Source of the DNA: Amycolatopsis sp. NBRC 101858
GTDB taxonomy: Bacteria > Actinomycetota > Actinomycetes > Mycobacteriales > Pseudonocardiaceae
Direction: 5' to 3'
Assembly (NCBI RefSeq): GCF_030269325.1
Contig: NZ_BSTD01000008.1
Location: forward strand, 186,001-250,000
Length of the DNA: 64,000 bases
The first letter of the stretch is position 1; each line of letters starts with the position of its first letter. The position numbers were made by a program, and so were the translations under genes. Positions 25,430-33,395 of the stretch are shown in pieces. The notes under the pieces were generated by a model. That model did not search any database and was not told the origin of the DNA. It was given only the letters and a program-made list of their open reading frames with translations.

Positions 25430-26200
25430 GTGCGCCTAGCCCGTATTGCTCATCCCGGTGGTGTCGCGTTCGCTTCGGTCGAAGGGGACGGTGACGACGC
25501 CCAGGTCCTGGAGATCGCCGAGCACCCGTTCGGCCAGCCCAACTTCACCGGCAAGCGGTGGCCGCTGGCCGACGTCCGGCTGCTCGCGCCGATCCTGCCG
25601 TCCAAGGTGATCGCCGTCGGCCGCAACTACGCCAAGCACGCCGCCGAGTTCGGCAACGAGGTGCCCAGCGCCCCGATGCTGTTCCTCAAGCCGTCGACCA
25701 CGGTGGTCGGGCCGAACGCGCCGATCCGGCGTCCCTCGAACGTCGGCCGCGTCGACTTCGAGGGCGAGCTGGCCATCGTCATCGGGCAGCCGGTGAAGAA
25801 CGTGCCGGCCGCCCGGGCCGCGAGCGCGATCCTCGGCTACACCGTGGCCAACGACGTCAGCGCACGCGACCTGCAGAAGTCCGACGGCCAGTGGGGCCGC
25901 GCCAAGGGCTTCGACACGTTCTGCCCGCTCGGGCCGTGGATCGAGACGTCGCTCGACGCGTCCGACCTGGCGCTGCGGGCCGAGGTGGACGGCGAGCTCA
26001 AGCAGGACGGCCGCACGTCCGACCTCGTCCACAAGATCCCCGAGCTGGTCGAGTTCGTCTCCGGTGTGATGACGCTGCTGCCCGGCGACGTCATCCTGAC
26101 CGGCACGCCCGAGGGCGTCGGCCCGATCGAGGGCGGCCAGAGCGTCTCGATCACCATCGACGGCATCGGCACCCTGACCAACCCGGTCGAGAACGTCTAG
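25430..26200 (+). CDS. fumarylacetoacetate hydrolase family protein
   Basis: A 256-residue FAH-fold protein. 'VIAVGRNYAKHAAEFG' carries the catalytic His, 'VDFEGELAIVIG' the metal-binding glutamates and 'NDVSARDLQ' the aspartate. 'FCPLGPWIE' and 'LLPGDVILTGTPEGVGP' are family hallmarks. It probably cleaves or decarboxylates a 2-keto acid. An orthologue sits between leuB and gltX in mycobacteria. GTG start. Its stop overlaps by 3 bases the stop of the convergent FAD monooxygenase gene. Confidence 0.92.
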   Translation: MRLARIAHPGGVAFASVEGDGDDAQVLEIAEHPFGQPNFTGKRWPLADVRLLAPILPSKVIAVGRNYAKHAAEFGNEVPSAPMLFLKPSTTVVGPNAPIRRPSNVGRVDFEGELAIVIGQPVKNVPAARAASAILGYTVANDVSARDLQKSDGQWGRAKGFDTFCPLGPWIETSLDASDLALRAEVDGELKQDGRTSDLVHKIPELVEFVSGVMTLLPGDVILTGTPEGVGPIEGGQSVSITIDGIGTLTNPVENV

Positions 26201-27438
26201 TTCCTGGTCGCCGGCTCCATCGGCCGCCGCGCGAACGCCGGAGCGTGCTCCGGCCGCAGCCCGAGGCCGAGGAGCCGGGCCGGGACGTAGGACAGCACCG
26301 GGAACTTCGCGAACAGCTTGATCATCGGTGCCGGCGGGCCGTTGCGCTTGCCCGCCATCACCGCGCGCATCACGCCGCGGTGCAGCAGCCGTTGCAGTCC
26401 CTGCACCAGCAGTGTCGGCGCGAGCCGCCGGGACCGCACCTTCGCCAGGTCGGCCTGAGTCGGACGCCCTCGCCGTAGCGGCTCGGCCAGCAGCGTCGCC
26501 GCCGCGACCGCGTCCTGCACCGCCAGGTTGATGCCCACCCCGCCGATCGGCGACATCGCGTGCGCCGCGTCGCCGATGCAGAGCAGCCCGTCGACGTGCC
26601 ACTTGCGCAGCAGGTTGAGCCGCACGTCGAGGAACTTGACGTCGTCCATCGTCTCGAGCTCGTGCACCCGGTCGGTGAACTCGGGGCAGATCTGCGTGAC
26701 GTTGTGGCGGAACGCCTCGATGCCCTGCTTGCGCAGGTCGTCCCCCTTCGGGCCGAGGTAGGCGACCTGGAAGAAGTCGGGGCGGGGGAGCGGCACCGCG
26801 AAGCGGCGGTCCCGCATCTTCGGCAGGAGCATGGTGCCCAGGTCGCCTTCGGTCCGCGAGAGCCGGAACCACCAGACGTCGAACGGGCAGTCGTACTCAC
26901 GCGGCACGAGACCGGCCTCGCGGCGGGCCACCGACCAGCGGCCGTCGGCGGCGATCACCAGGTCGGCGCGGATTTCGCCGGTCTCCCCGGCACTCGTGCG
27001 GTAGGTGATGCCGACGACCCGGCCCTGCTCGCGGACGAGCCCGGTGCACTCGGTCTCCATCCGCTGGACGAATGTCGGCTCCTTGCGGGCGCTTTCGGCG
27101 AGCAGGTCGAGGAAGTCCCACTGCGGCACCATCGCGATGTACGGGTGGGCGACCTTCAGCCGGGTGAAGTCGGCCAGCTTCATCATCTCGCCGTTTTCCT
27201 GGGGGAACCCCGCCGAGGTCAGCTCGCTGTGCGGCAGCGCGTGGAACTTCTCGCCGAGGCCCAGCTCGTCCAGCAGCGTGAGCGTCGACGGGTGGACCGT
27301 GTCCCCGCGGAAGTCGCGCAGGAAGTCCGCGTGCTTCTCCAGCACCGTCACCTCGACGCCGGCCCGCGCCAGCAGGAGTCCCGTGACCATCCCGGCCGGC
27401 CCACCGCCGATGACGACGCAGCCCGTGCGCTCGGTCAT
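26197..27438 (-). CDS. FAD-dependent monooxygenase (PHBH-like)
   Basis: A 413-residue class A flavoprotein hydroxylase. The dinucleotide fold is 'CVVIGGGPAGMVTGLLLARAG', here given only as motif, with GxGxxG at about residues 10-15. The DG motif is 'LVIAADGRWSVARREAGL' and the second FAD motif 'LLCIGDAAHAMSPIGGVGIN'. It uses NAD(P)H and O2 to hydroxylate an unknown substrate. ATG 27438 is preferred over 27447 because GGGGAG is then well spaced. A TATTCA-8-TGAATA dyad lies upstream, suggesting control by a repressor. Confidence 0.88.
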   Translation of the reverse strand: MTERTGCVVIGGGPAGMVTGLLLARAGVEVTVLEKHADFLRDFRGDTVHPSTLTLLDELGLGEKFHALPHSELTSAGFPQENGEMMKLADFTRLKVAHPYIAMVPQWDFLDLLAESARKEPTFVQRMETECTGLVREQGRVVGITYRTSAGETGEIRADLVIAADGRWSVARREAGLVPREYDCPFDVWWFRLSRTEGDLGTMLLPKMRDRRFAVPLPRPDFFQVAYLGPKGDDLRKQGIEAFRHNVTQICPEFTDRVHELETMDDVKFLDVRLNLLRKWHVDGLLCIGDAAHAMSPIGGVGINLAVQDAVAAATLLAEPLRRGRPTQADLAKVRSRRLAPTLLVQGLQRLLHRGVMRAVMAGKRNGPPAPMIKLFAKFPVLSYVPARLLGLGLRPEHAPAFARRPMEPATRN

Positions 27439-27456
27439 CTCCACCATCTCCCCATC

Positions 27457-27476
27457 TATTCATCGCTCGTTGAATA
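27457..27476. promoter_or_regulatory. putative operator upstream of the FAD monooxygenase
   Basis: TATTCA and TGAATA form a dyad with an 8-base spacer, 19 bases upstream of the monooxygenase start. It is AT-rich in a GC-rich region and has the size of a TetR/MarR-type site. No regulator gene is adjacent. Confidence 0.4.
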
Positions 27477-27542
27477 AACTGAGGGTGCACCCGGCCGGTC
27501 CCCGGCGTCAAGCGATGTGGCGACGGATACGCTGATCGGGCT

Positions 27543-29021
27543 ATGAGTGAGACATCGGTGGTTCGCGCGCGCTTCTGTCCTTCGCCGACCGGCACCCCGC
27601 ACGTCGGGCTGATCCGGACGGCGCTGTTCAACTGGGCCTTCGCCCGGCACAACCAGGGGCAACTGGTGTTCCGGATCGAAGACACCGACGCCGCGCGCGA
27701 CTCGCAGGAGTCCTATGAGCAGTTGCTCGACGGCCTGCGCTGGCTCGGCATCGACTGGGACGAGGGCCCCGAGGTCGGCGGCGAATACGGGCCGTACCGC
27801 CAGAGCGAGCGGCGGGCGATCTACGCCGACGTCGCCGCGAAGCTCCTCGAAGCGGGCGAGCTGTACGAAGCGTTCTCGACCAACGAAGAGGTCGAGGCAC
27901 GGCGCAAGGCCGCCGGCCTGGACCCGAAGCTGGGCTACGACAACTTCGACCGCGACCTCACCGACGAGCAGCGGGCCGCCTACCGCGCCGAGGGCCGCGC
28001 GCCGGTGCTGCGCCTGCGCATGCCCGAGATCGATCTCGCGTGGACCGACCTGGTCCGCGGGGACATCAGCTTCCCGGCGAACACGATCCCGGACCCGGTG
28101 CTGGTGCGCGCCAACGGCGAGCCGCTGTACACGCTGACCAACCCGGTCGACGACGCGCTGATGAAGATCACGCACGTCCTGCGCGGTGAGGACCTGCTGC
28201 CCTCGACGCCCCGGCAGATCGCGCTCTACGCCGCGCTGGAGCGCATCGGCGTCGCGGGGTTCACGCCGCAGTTCGGCCATTTGCCCTACGTCATGGGCGA
28301 GGGCAACAAGAAACTGTCCAAACGCGACCCGTCGTCGAACCTCTTCAACTACCGCGACCGCGGCTTCATCCGCGAGGGCCTGCTCAACTACCTGGCCCTG
28401 CTCGGCTGGTCGATCGCCGACGACCGCGACGTCTTCAGCGTCGAGGAAATGGTCGCCGCCTTCGACGTCACCAAGGTCAGCGCCAATCCGGCGCGCTTCG
28501 ACCTCAAGAAGGCCGAAGCGATCAACGGAACCCACGTGCGGGCTTTGCCCGCGGCCGAGTTCGTGAAGCGCGTCACGCCCTATCTGGTCACCGCGGGTGT
28601 CCTCCCGGAATCGCCGAGCGAGGACCAGCAGGCCCGGCTGACCGCGATCGCGCCGCTGGTGCAGGAACGCGTCACGGTGCTTTCGGACGCGGCCGCGATG
28701 GTGCGTTTCCTTTTTGTTGCGGAAGACGCGTTCGCGCCCGAGGAGGACGCCGCGGCGAAAAACCTCGGCGAAGCCGCGCAGCCGGTGCTCGTCGCGGCGG
28801 TCGACGCACTCGAAGCGCTGCCGTCGTGGGAGACCGAGGTCATCGAGCAGGCGCTCAAGGACGCCCTTGTGGACGGTCTGGGTCTCAAGCCCCGCAAGGC
28901 TTTCGCGCCGGTTCGCGTCGCCGTGACCGGGCGGACCGTCTCCCCGCCGCTGTACGAGTCGATGGAACTGCTCGGCCGGGATGTCTCACTGGGACGTCTT
29001 CGCCGCGCGTTGGTCGGATAA
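27543..29021 (+). CDS. gltX: glutamyl-tRNA synthetase
   Basis: A 492-residue class I synthetase that charges tRNA-Glu. The HIGH-like motif is 'FCPSPTGTPHVGLIRTALFN' (about residues 11-30) and the KMSKS-like motif 'KKLSKRDPSSNLF' lies near residue 256. 'DTDAARDSQESYEQLLDGL' and 'RSEDLLP'-like 'RGEDLLPSTPRQI' are typical. The C-terminal helical domain holds the anticodon-binding part. ATG 27543. A tRNA-Glu gene lies 1.2 kb downstream. The neighbour order FAH-gltX-tRNAs is conserved in mycobacteria as I recall it. Confidence 0.96.
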   Translation: MSETSVVRARFCPSPTGTPHVGLIRTALFNWAFARHNQGQLVFRIEDTDAARDSQESYEQLLDGLRWLGIDWDEGPEVGGEYGPYRQSERRAIYADVAAKLLEAGELYEAFSTNEEVEARRKAAGLDPKLGYDNFDRDLTDEQRAAYRAEGRAPVLRLRMPEIDLAWTDLVRGDISFPANTIPDPVLVRANGEPLYTLTNPVDDALMKITHVLRGEDLLPSTPRQIALYAALERIGVAGFTPQFGHLPYVMGEGNKKLSKRDPSSNLFNYRDRGFIREGLLNYLALLGWSIADDRDVFSVEEMVAAFDVTKVSANPARFDLKKAEAINGTHVRALPAAEFVKRVTPYLVTAGVLPESPSEDQQARLTAIAPLVQERVTVLSDAAAMVRFLFVAEDAFAPEEDAAAKNLGEAAQPVLVAAVDALEALPSWETEVIEQALKDALVDGLGLKPRKAFAPVRVAVTGRTVSPPLYESMELLGRDVSLGRLRRALVG

Positions 29022-29133
29022 CCGAAAGAAGACGGTTCGCCAACTGGGAGTAGAGCGACTGCGCCGGAACAGGCGAGCGGCAATCACCTCTTTGGCAGCG
29101 TCGCGAACGCTGCCGTTGCCCTAGCCTCACTGG

Positions 29134-29958
29134 GTGGATTTCGCTTTGGCACCCCGGACCCCGTCGCGAACCGTCCCCGCCGAGGCGGCGCCCGAGCCCT
29201 GGGCGCCGCCGGAGCTGCGGCTGGTGTGCCTGGACATCGACGACACCCTGATCGACTGCACCGCCGCGATCCGCCGCAGCCTCCACATCCTCACCGGCCG
29301 GGGCGACCTGTGGCCGTTGTGGGACCTGATCACCGAGGAGCACGTCGCCCTCGTCGTCGCCGGCGAAATCGACTACGCGACGATGCACCAGCGGCGCACC
29401 GACTGCTTCCTCGCGGAGATCGGCATCCTCGCCGACGACGAGCAGGTGAGCTCCTTCGAACGGCGCCGAAGAGAGCTGCTCGACCACTCGTGGCAGCTTT
29501 TCGGCGACGTCCTCGACTGCCTGGAATGGCTGCGCGCCGCGGGCCTGATGCTGGCCGCCGTGACCAACGCCTCGGGTGTCCACCAGCGGAAGAAAATCGC
29601 CGACCTGGGGCTGGCGCCGTTCTTCGACCACGTTGCCATCGCCGGCGAGCTCGGTGTGGCGAAACCCGATCCGGTGATGTTCCACACCGTCTGCCTCGGC
29701 CTGGGCTGCGCACCCGCCCAGGCCGTCCACGTCGGCGACAAACTGGACACGGACGCGATCGGCGCCCGCGACGCGGGCCTGGGCGCGGTCTGGCTCGACC
29801 GCGACGGCATCGGCGAGCGCGCCCCCGAGGGCGTCCACCGGGTGGCGGGCCTGGCCGAGCTGCCTGAGCTGCTGGTTTCGGAGTACGCGACGATCGGCGT
29901 GCCCGCCCAGCGCCGAAGTGACACCCCCGCGTTCACCGTCCGGAACGGCGTGCTCTAG
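29134..29958 (+). CDS. HAD family hydrolase
   Basis: A 274-residue phosphatase-like protein. All HAD motifs are present: I 'VCLDIDDTLIDCT' with the nucleophile Asp (about residues 33-37), II 'LAAVTNASGVHQ', III Lys in 'GVAKPDPVMF' and IV 'VHVGDKLDTDAIGARDAG'. A helical cap lies between motifs I and II. The GTG start leaves a Pro/Ala-rich N-terminus of about 25 residues. The substrate is unknown. It lies between gltX and the tRNA genes. Confidence 0.88.
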   Translation: MDFALAPRTPSRTVPAEAAPEPWAPPELRLVCLDIDDTLIDCTAAIRRSLHILTGRGDLWPLWDLITEEHVALVVAGEIDYATMHQRRTDCFLAEIGILADDEQVSSFERRRRELLDHSWQLFGDVLDCLEWLRAAGLMLAAVTNASGVHQRKKIADLGLAPFFDHVAIAGELGVAKPDPVMFHTVCLGLGCAPAQAVHVGDKLDTDAIGARDAGLGAVWLDRDGIGERAPEGVHRVAGLAELPELLVSEYATIGVPAQRRSDTPAFTVRNGVL

Positions 29959-30007
29959 TATTTCTCCTCGTGCGGTGCTGAACCAGCCAGCTGGCTCGGT
30001 ACCTCAC

Positions 30008-30079
30008 TGGGGTATGGTGTAATTGGCAGCACGACTGGTTCTGGTCCAGTTAGTCTAGGTTCGAGTCCTGGTACCCCAG
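30008..30079 (+). tRNA. tRNA-Gln (CTG)
   Basis: A 72-base cloverleaf. The acceptor stem TGGGGTA pairs with TACCCCA, the anticodon stem ACTGG/CCAGT holds loop TTCTGGT with anticodon CTG, and the T arm has GTTCGAGTC. No CCA is encoded; the discriminator G is followed by CTGC. Confidence 0.95.
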
Positions 30080-30180
30080 CTGCGGAGAGTGACCCCCCTG
30101 CAGAGCGAGAAATCGCCTCTGGTAAGTTCTCTCCAGCAAGAAAAACAGAAAAGCCCCTGGGAAACCAGGGAAGATCCTAA

Positions 30181-30253
30181 GCCCCCGTCGTCTAGCGGCC
30201 TAGGACGCCGGCCTCTCACGCCGGTAGCGTGGGTTCGAATCCCATCGGGGGTA
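30181..30253 (+). tRNA. tRNA-Glu (CTC)
   Basis: A 73-base cloverleaf. Acceptor GCCCCCG pairs with CGGGGGT (first pair G-U), the anticodon stem CCGGC/GCCGG holds anticodon CTC, and the T arm has GGTTCGAATCC. The bases after the discriminator A are CCA (30254-30256), so here the tail is encoded. It lies about 100 bases after tRNA-Gln, probably in one transcript. Confidence 0.96.
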
Positions 30254-30267
30254 CCAGCAGTCACCAG

Positions 30268-30297
30268 CCCGTCTGACCCAGGTCAGGCGGGTTTTTT
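30268..30297 (+). terminator. terminator after the tRNA pair
   Basis: CCCGTCTGACC pairs with GGTCAGGCGGG (one wobble) around a 2-base loop, followed by six T residues. It ends the tRNA transcript. The remaining 230 bases up to the lsr2 stop contain nothing that I recognise. Confidence 0.88.
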
Positions 30298-30523
30298 GGT
30301 GCGCCGGGAAACGACCGTCCCGGTCTCGGTCCGAGTGGATCCGGGGCCACGCGCTCGGTGTGGTGAGCGATCGAGGCGTGGAGTGGCCCGCTTGGGCGCG
30401 GAGTGGCGCGTGGCTCGCTTGGCCGGGAGAAGCGGCCGTCGGCGGCGGAAGTGGCTGTCCTCGCCGCCGACGGGCCGGTGGAATGACCACGGTGATCTCC
30501 CCAGTGATCTGCCGTCGCCACGG

Positions 30524-30937
30524 TTACTTCTTGGCAGCGGCGACCTTCTTGCGGGCAGCACGCTTGCGCGGAGCCGGCGCGGGCGCCGCGGCTTCGGCGG
30601 CCTGAGCGGATTCGTACGCGGCGATCACCTCGGACGAAAGGCGGCCGCGCTCGGAGACCTCGTAGCCGTTCGCGTTCGCCCAGGCGCGGATCTGCTGGTT
30701 GCGCTCGCGGTCGCTCGTGCTGGTCGTCGTCGACTGGCCGGTCGCGACCCGGACCTTGCGCCCGCCGGTGCGGCGGCCGGCGGCGATGTAGCGGGCGAGC
30801 TCGTCGCGCAGGGCGGCGGCGTTTTCGTCGGAGAGGTCGATCTCGTACATGACACCGTCGAGGGTGAACGGGACGGTGTGGGCGGCGGGGGTACCGTCGA
30901 TGTCGTCGAGCATCTCGACGAGGACCTTCTGGGCCAT
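30524..30937 (-). CDS. lsr2: Lsr2 nucleoid protein, copy 1
   Basis: A 137-residue H-NS-like xenogeneic silencer. The N-terminal oligomerisation domain starts 'MAQKVLVEMLDDIDGTPA' and has 'DGVMYEIDLSDENAAALRDEL'-type strands. The C-terminal domain carries 'ERNQQIRAWANANGYEVS', with the RGR AT-hook-like motif just after ('SERGRLSSEVIAAYE'). An Ala/Pro/Lys-rich tail follows. It binds and bridges AT-rich DNA in the minor groove. A close paralogue lies at 34.6 kb. The start at ATG 30937 follows AAGGAGCAGGA. Confidence 0.96.
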   Translation of the reverse strand: MAQKVLVEMLDDIDGTPAAHTVPFTLDGVMYEIDLSDENAAALRDELARYIAAGRRTGGRKVRVATGQSTTTSTSDRERNQQIRAWANANGYEVSERGRLSSEVIAAYESAQAAEAAAPAPAPRKRAARKKVAAAKK

Positions 30938-31013
30938 TCCTGCTCCTTGAAACGGTATATACCAGTAAACCGATGACTGTGACCGAGCGCACGAATGTGC
31001 TGCTCCTCCACGG

Positions 31014-31026
31014 AGTATATCCATAC
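31014..31026 (-). promoter_or_regulatory. lsr2 copy 1 promoter motif
   Basis: On the minus strand ATGGATATACTCC places a TATACT -10 box (31014-31019) 77 bases before the lsr2 start. Nearly the same motif, TGGATACACTCC, lies 81 bases before lsr2 copy 2. The rest of 30938-31414 is comparatively AT-rich near the promoter and shows no gene. Confidence 0.5.
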
Positions 31027-31414
31027 CGGTCGGTTTGGGCAGAAATCCGCTCGCCGGTATCGAAAACGGGAACCCGCCTCGGAGAATTGTCCGGCGGGAC
31101 GGTTGAACCGGTATTCACCGCCCGGACGCCGATCCGGCCGGTCGGCGGAATGTCCTATCCGGACGGTGGAGTGCCGTTGGGTGCGGGGGAAGGCGGGGTT
31201 GCCGTCCGACTCGACGGCCAGGTCCGCGAAGTCCACTTCGGACGGCGGCCGGACCTGCTCCGGAGGGGTCGGCAAGACTGAACTGCCGGATGAAGTCGAC
31301 CCGGTCGGCCGGCCGTAGGGGAACGGCGCGGCTTCGTCGAGGGTGGTGCTCTGGTCGGCGGCGATGGTCCCGCCGAACCGGCTCCTCGGCCGACGGCCGG
31401 AACGGCACCGCCGG

Positions 31415-31816
31415 TCAGCCGAGCAAGGTCGCGGGAGTGGGGGACGGCGCCGCGGAGGGCTTGACCGCGCCGGCGTCCGCGGGTTCCGCCACGCGCAACG
31501 GCTTCACGCTCTCCGCTTCCGACGCGACGGGCTTGGCCGCGAACGGCACGTTCGCCATGCGGATCCGCATCGCCTGGGCGAACAGCGAACCGGACCGCGG
31601 CGACGCCTCGGCGCCCCGCGCGACTCGTTGACCCGCTTGGGTTTTCGGCGATTTCGGATCGAACAACTGAGCGACTACGCCACCTTGTCCTATATGGACA
31701 TCGGGCCGCGTCGCGGTGAATTCGCAGGTCAGCGGCCGCTCAGTTCGTTTGCGTGCCGGGGGAGCGGGTTCGGCCGGACGAGACTTCTTCGGCGACACAA
31801 CGGAGTTCTCGGCCAC
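31415..31816 (-). CDS. hypothetical protein between lsr2 and HU
   Basis: A possible 133-residue protein from a GTG start. The C-terminal two thirds use strongly GC-ending codons, as real genes here do; the N-terminal third, Lys/Pro/Arg-rich, is less biased. 'RKRTERPLTCEFTATRPDVH' (20 residues) is the most structured stretch, and the end is Ala/Pro/Val-rich. I recognise no family. It is divergent from HU copy 1 and points towards lsr2. It could be a small secreted-like or disordered protein, or a spurious frame. Confidence 0.35.
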   Translation of the reverse strand: MAENSVVSPKKSRPAEPAPPARKRTERPLTCEFTATRPDVHIGQGGVVAQLFDPKSPKTQAGQRVARGAEASPRSGSLFAQAMRIRMANVPFAAKPVASEAESVKPLRVAEPADAGAVKPSAAPSPTPATLLG

Positions 31817-31843
31817 CCCTGTTTGGATTTTCGGCCGTCCTGG

Positions 31844-31849
31844 TAATAC
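31844..31849 (+). promoter_or_regulatory. HU copy 1 promoter motif
   Basis: TGGTAATAC with TAATAC at 31844-31849 lies 58 bases before the HU start. The same TTGGTAATACC element lies 59-60 bases before the other two HU genes, preceded in each by a TGGATTTT-like or TGGAATTT stretch. This conservation supports a shared promoter or regulator site. Confidence 0.55.
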
Positions 31850-31906
31850 TCTGTGTGACGTCGGCCGCGATGGGCCTGACTGCTAGTTCCACTATGGAGG
31901 ACTGGA

Positions 31907-32587
31907 ATGACGAACAAGGCCCAGCTGATCGAGGCGCTGTCGGAGCGTCTGGGCGACGACAAGAAGGTGGCTGCGCAGGCCGTTGACGGTCTGGTGGACA
32001 TCATCATCCGGACGGTCAACAAGGGCGAGAAGGTCAACATCACCGGCTTCGGTGTGTTCGAGAAGCGCGCTCGCGCGGCTCGTACCGCGCGCAACCCGCG
32101 TACCGGTGAGGCTGTGAAGGTCAAGAAGACCAACGTGCCTGCCTTCCGCGCCGGTACGACGTTCAAGGACGTCATCGGCGGTTCGAAGAAGCTGCCGAAG
32201 GCGACCCCGGTCAAGCGCGCCACCGCGACCCGGGCGACCGCCACGAAGACCGCCGCCGCGGCCGCTCCGGCCAAGGCGACCACGACCCGCACCACGCGCG
32301 CGGCCGCCGCCAAGCCGGCCACCACGACGCGGGCGACGACCACGCGGACCCGCGCCACCGCGGCGAAGCCGGCCGCGAAGGCCACGGCCACCCGCGCGAC
32401 CGCCACCAAGGCGGCCCCGAAGGCCGCGGCTGCCAAGGCTCCCGCCAAGGCCACCGCGGCGAAGGCCACCACCACGCGGGCGAAGGCCGCCGCCAAGCCG
32501 GCCGCCGCCACCAAGACGGCGGCGGCGAAGAAGCCGGCCGCTGCCAAGGCCCCGGCCAAGCGCACGTCGGCTGCCAAGAAGAAGTAA
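31907..32587 (+). CDS. HU-family nucleoid protein with long basic tail, copy 1
   Basis: A 226-residue HupB-type protein. Residues 1-95 form the HU fold: 'MTNKAQLIEALSERLGDD', 'NITGFGVFEKRARAARTARN' and 'VPAFRAGTTFKDVI'. Residues 100-226 are a Lys/Ala/Thr-rich, histone-H1-like tail with PAKA/AAKP repeats. HupB binds and compacts DNA, and the tail in mycobacteria is acetylated and affects growth and drug tolerance. It differs from copy 2 by one extra Asp (GDDKK for GDKK) and by the tail. The 20 bases before its ATG match those of copy 2, so the copies are recent or gene-converted. Confidence 0.95.
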   Translation: MTNKAQLIEALSERLGDDKKVAAQAVDGLVDIIIRTVNKGEKVNITGFGVFEKRARAARTARNPRTGEAVKVKKTNVPAFRAGTTFKDVIGGSKKLPKATPVKRATATRATATKTAAAAAPAKATTTRTTRAAAAKPATTTRATTTRTRATAAKPAAKATATRATATKAAPKAAAAKAPAKATAAKATTTRAKAAAKPAAATKTAAAKKPAAAKAPAKRTSAAKKK

Positions 32588-32600
32588 CTCGCTTCACCGG

Positions 32601-32633
32601 AAGGGCCCCGCACCGGGTTGGTGCGGGGCCCTT
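32601..32633 (+). terminator. terminator after HU copy 1
   Basis: AAGGGCCCCGCACC and its exact complement enclose a 5-base loop, 14 bases after the stop. An almost identical hairpin follows HU copy 2. Confidence 0.85.
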
Positions 32634-32748
32634 CGGCGTTCCCGGCCGGAAGCCGGGACACCCGGCGCGGCCGCCGCTCGGGCGAGCGCCCCTCCGCAGC
32701 GCCCGCGGGCGTCCGCCCGGTCGTGGGGTGCCGGCAAGCATCGTCCCG

Positions 32749-33240
32749 CGCGAACGCGCTCGTGCCAGGGTGTCGAGGAGTCGCGAGCGCCCTGGTGCCG
32801 GGGTGTCGAGAAGGCGCGAACGCTCGGGTGCCAGGGCCTCGGGGAGGCACGAACGCTCTGGTGCCACGGTGTCGAAGAGGCGCGAGCGCCCTGGTGCCGG
32901 GGTGTCGAGAAGGCGCGAACGCTCTGGTACCAGAGTCTCGGGAAGGCGCGAGCGCCCTGGTGCCAGGGCCTCGGGAGGCGCGAACGCGCTCGTGCCAGGG
33001 TGTCGAGGAGTCGCGAGCGCCCTGGTGCCGGGGTGTCGAGAAGGCGCGAACGCTCGGGTGCCAGGGCCTCGGGGAGGCACGAACGCTCTGGTGCCACGGT
33101 GTCGAAGAGGCGCGAGCGCCCTGGTGCCGGGGTGTCGAGAAGGCGCGAACGCTCTGGTACCAGAGTCTCGGGAAGGCGCGAGCGCCCTGGTGCCAGGGCC
33201 TCGGGAGGCGCGAACGCGCTCGTGCCAGGGTGTCGAGGAG
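32749..33240. repeat. 33-bp minisatellite in a 230-bp higher-order repeat
   Basis: Units of about 33 bases (for example CGCGAGCGCCCTGGTGCCGG then GGTGTCGAGAAGG) run head to tail. Seven differing units make a block of 230 bases that occurs twice with no difference that I can see (32749-32978 and 32979-33208), followed by one more unit (33209-33240). Each unit carries a dyad around CTGGTRCCAG; one is the perfect CTCTGGTACCAGAG. It lies between the 3' ends of HU copy 1 and the GlxA-type gene. Both strands are open in some frames only because the period is a multiple of three. Confidence 0.92.
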
Positions 33241-33395
33241 GACGGTGTTGCCGTTGTCGTGCAGGGGCTTGGCGACCCGGGGCTGCTGCCCTCGTCGTGG
33301 TCGCGAGGTCAGGCGACCGCCGGGTCGTCGATCGGGCGGGCGATGGATCCTCCCTATCCCGGCCGCGATTTCCGCACCGGGCGCACGCTTCCCGC

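Noticed and set aside
30008..30256. Integration site with attL/attR at the tRNA genes
   Set aside because: No integrase gene and no second copy of the tRNA 3' end were seen in the window.
32749..33240. CRISPR-like array in the 33-bp repeat region
   Set aside because: The units are directly contiguous and differ by point changes; there are no unique spacers of constant length and no cas genes.
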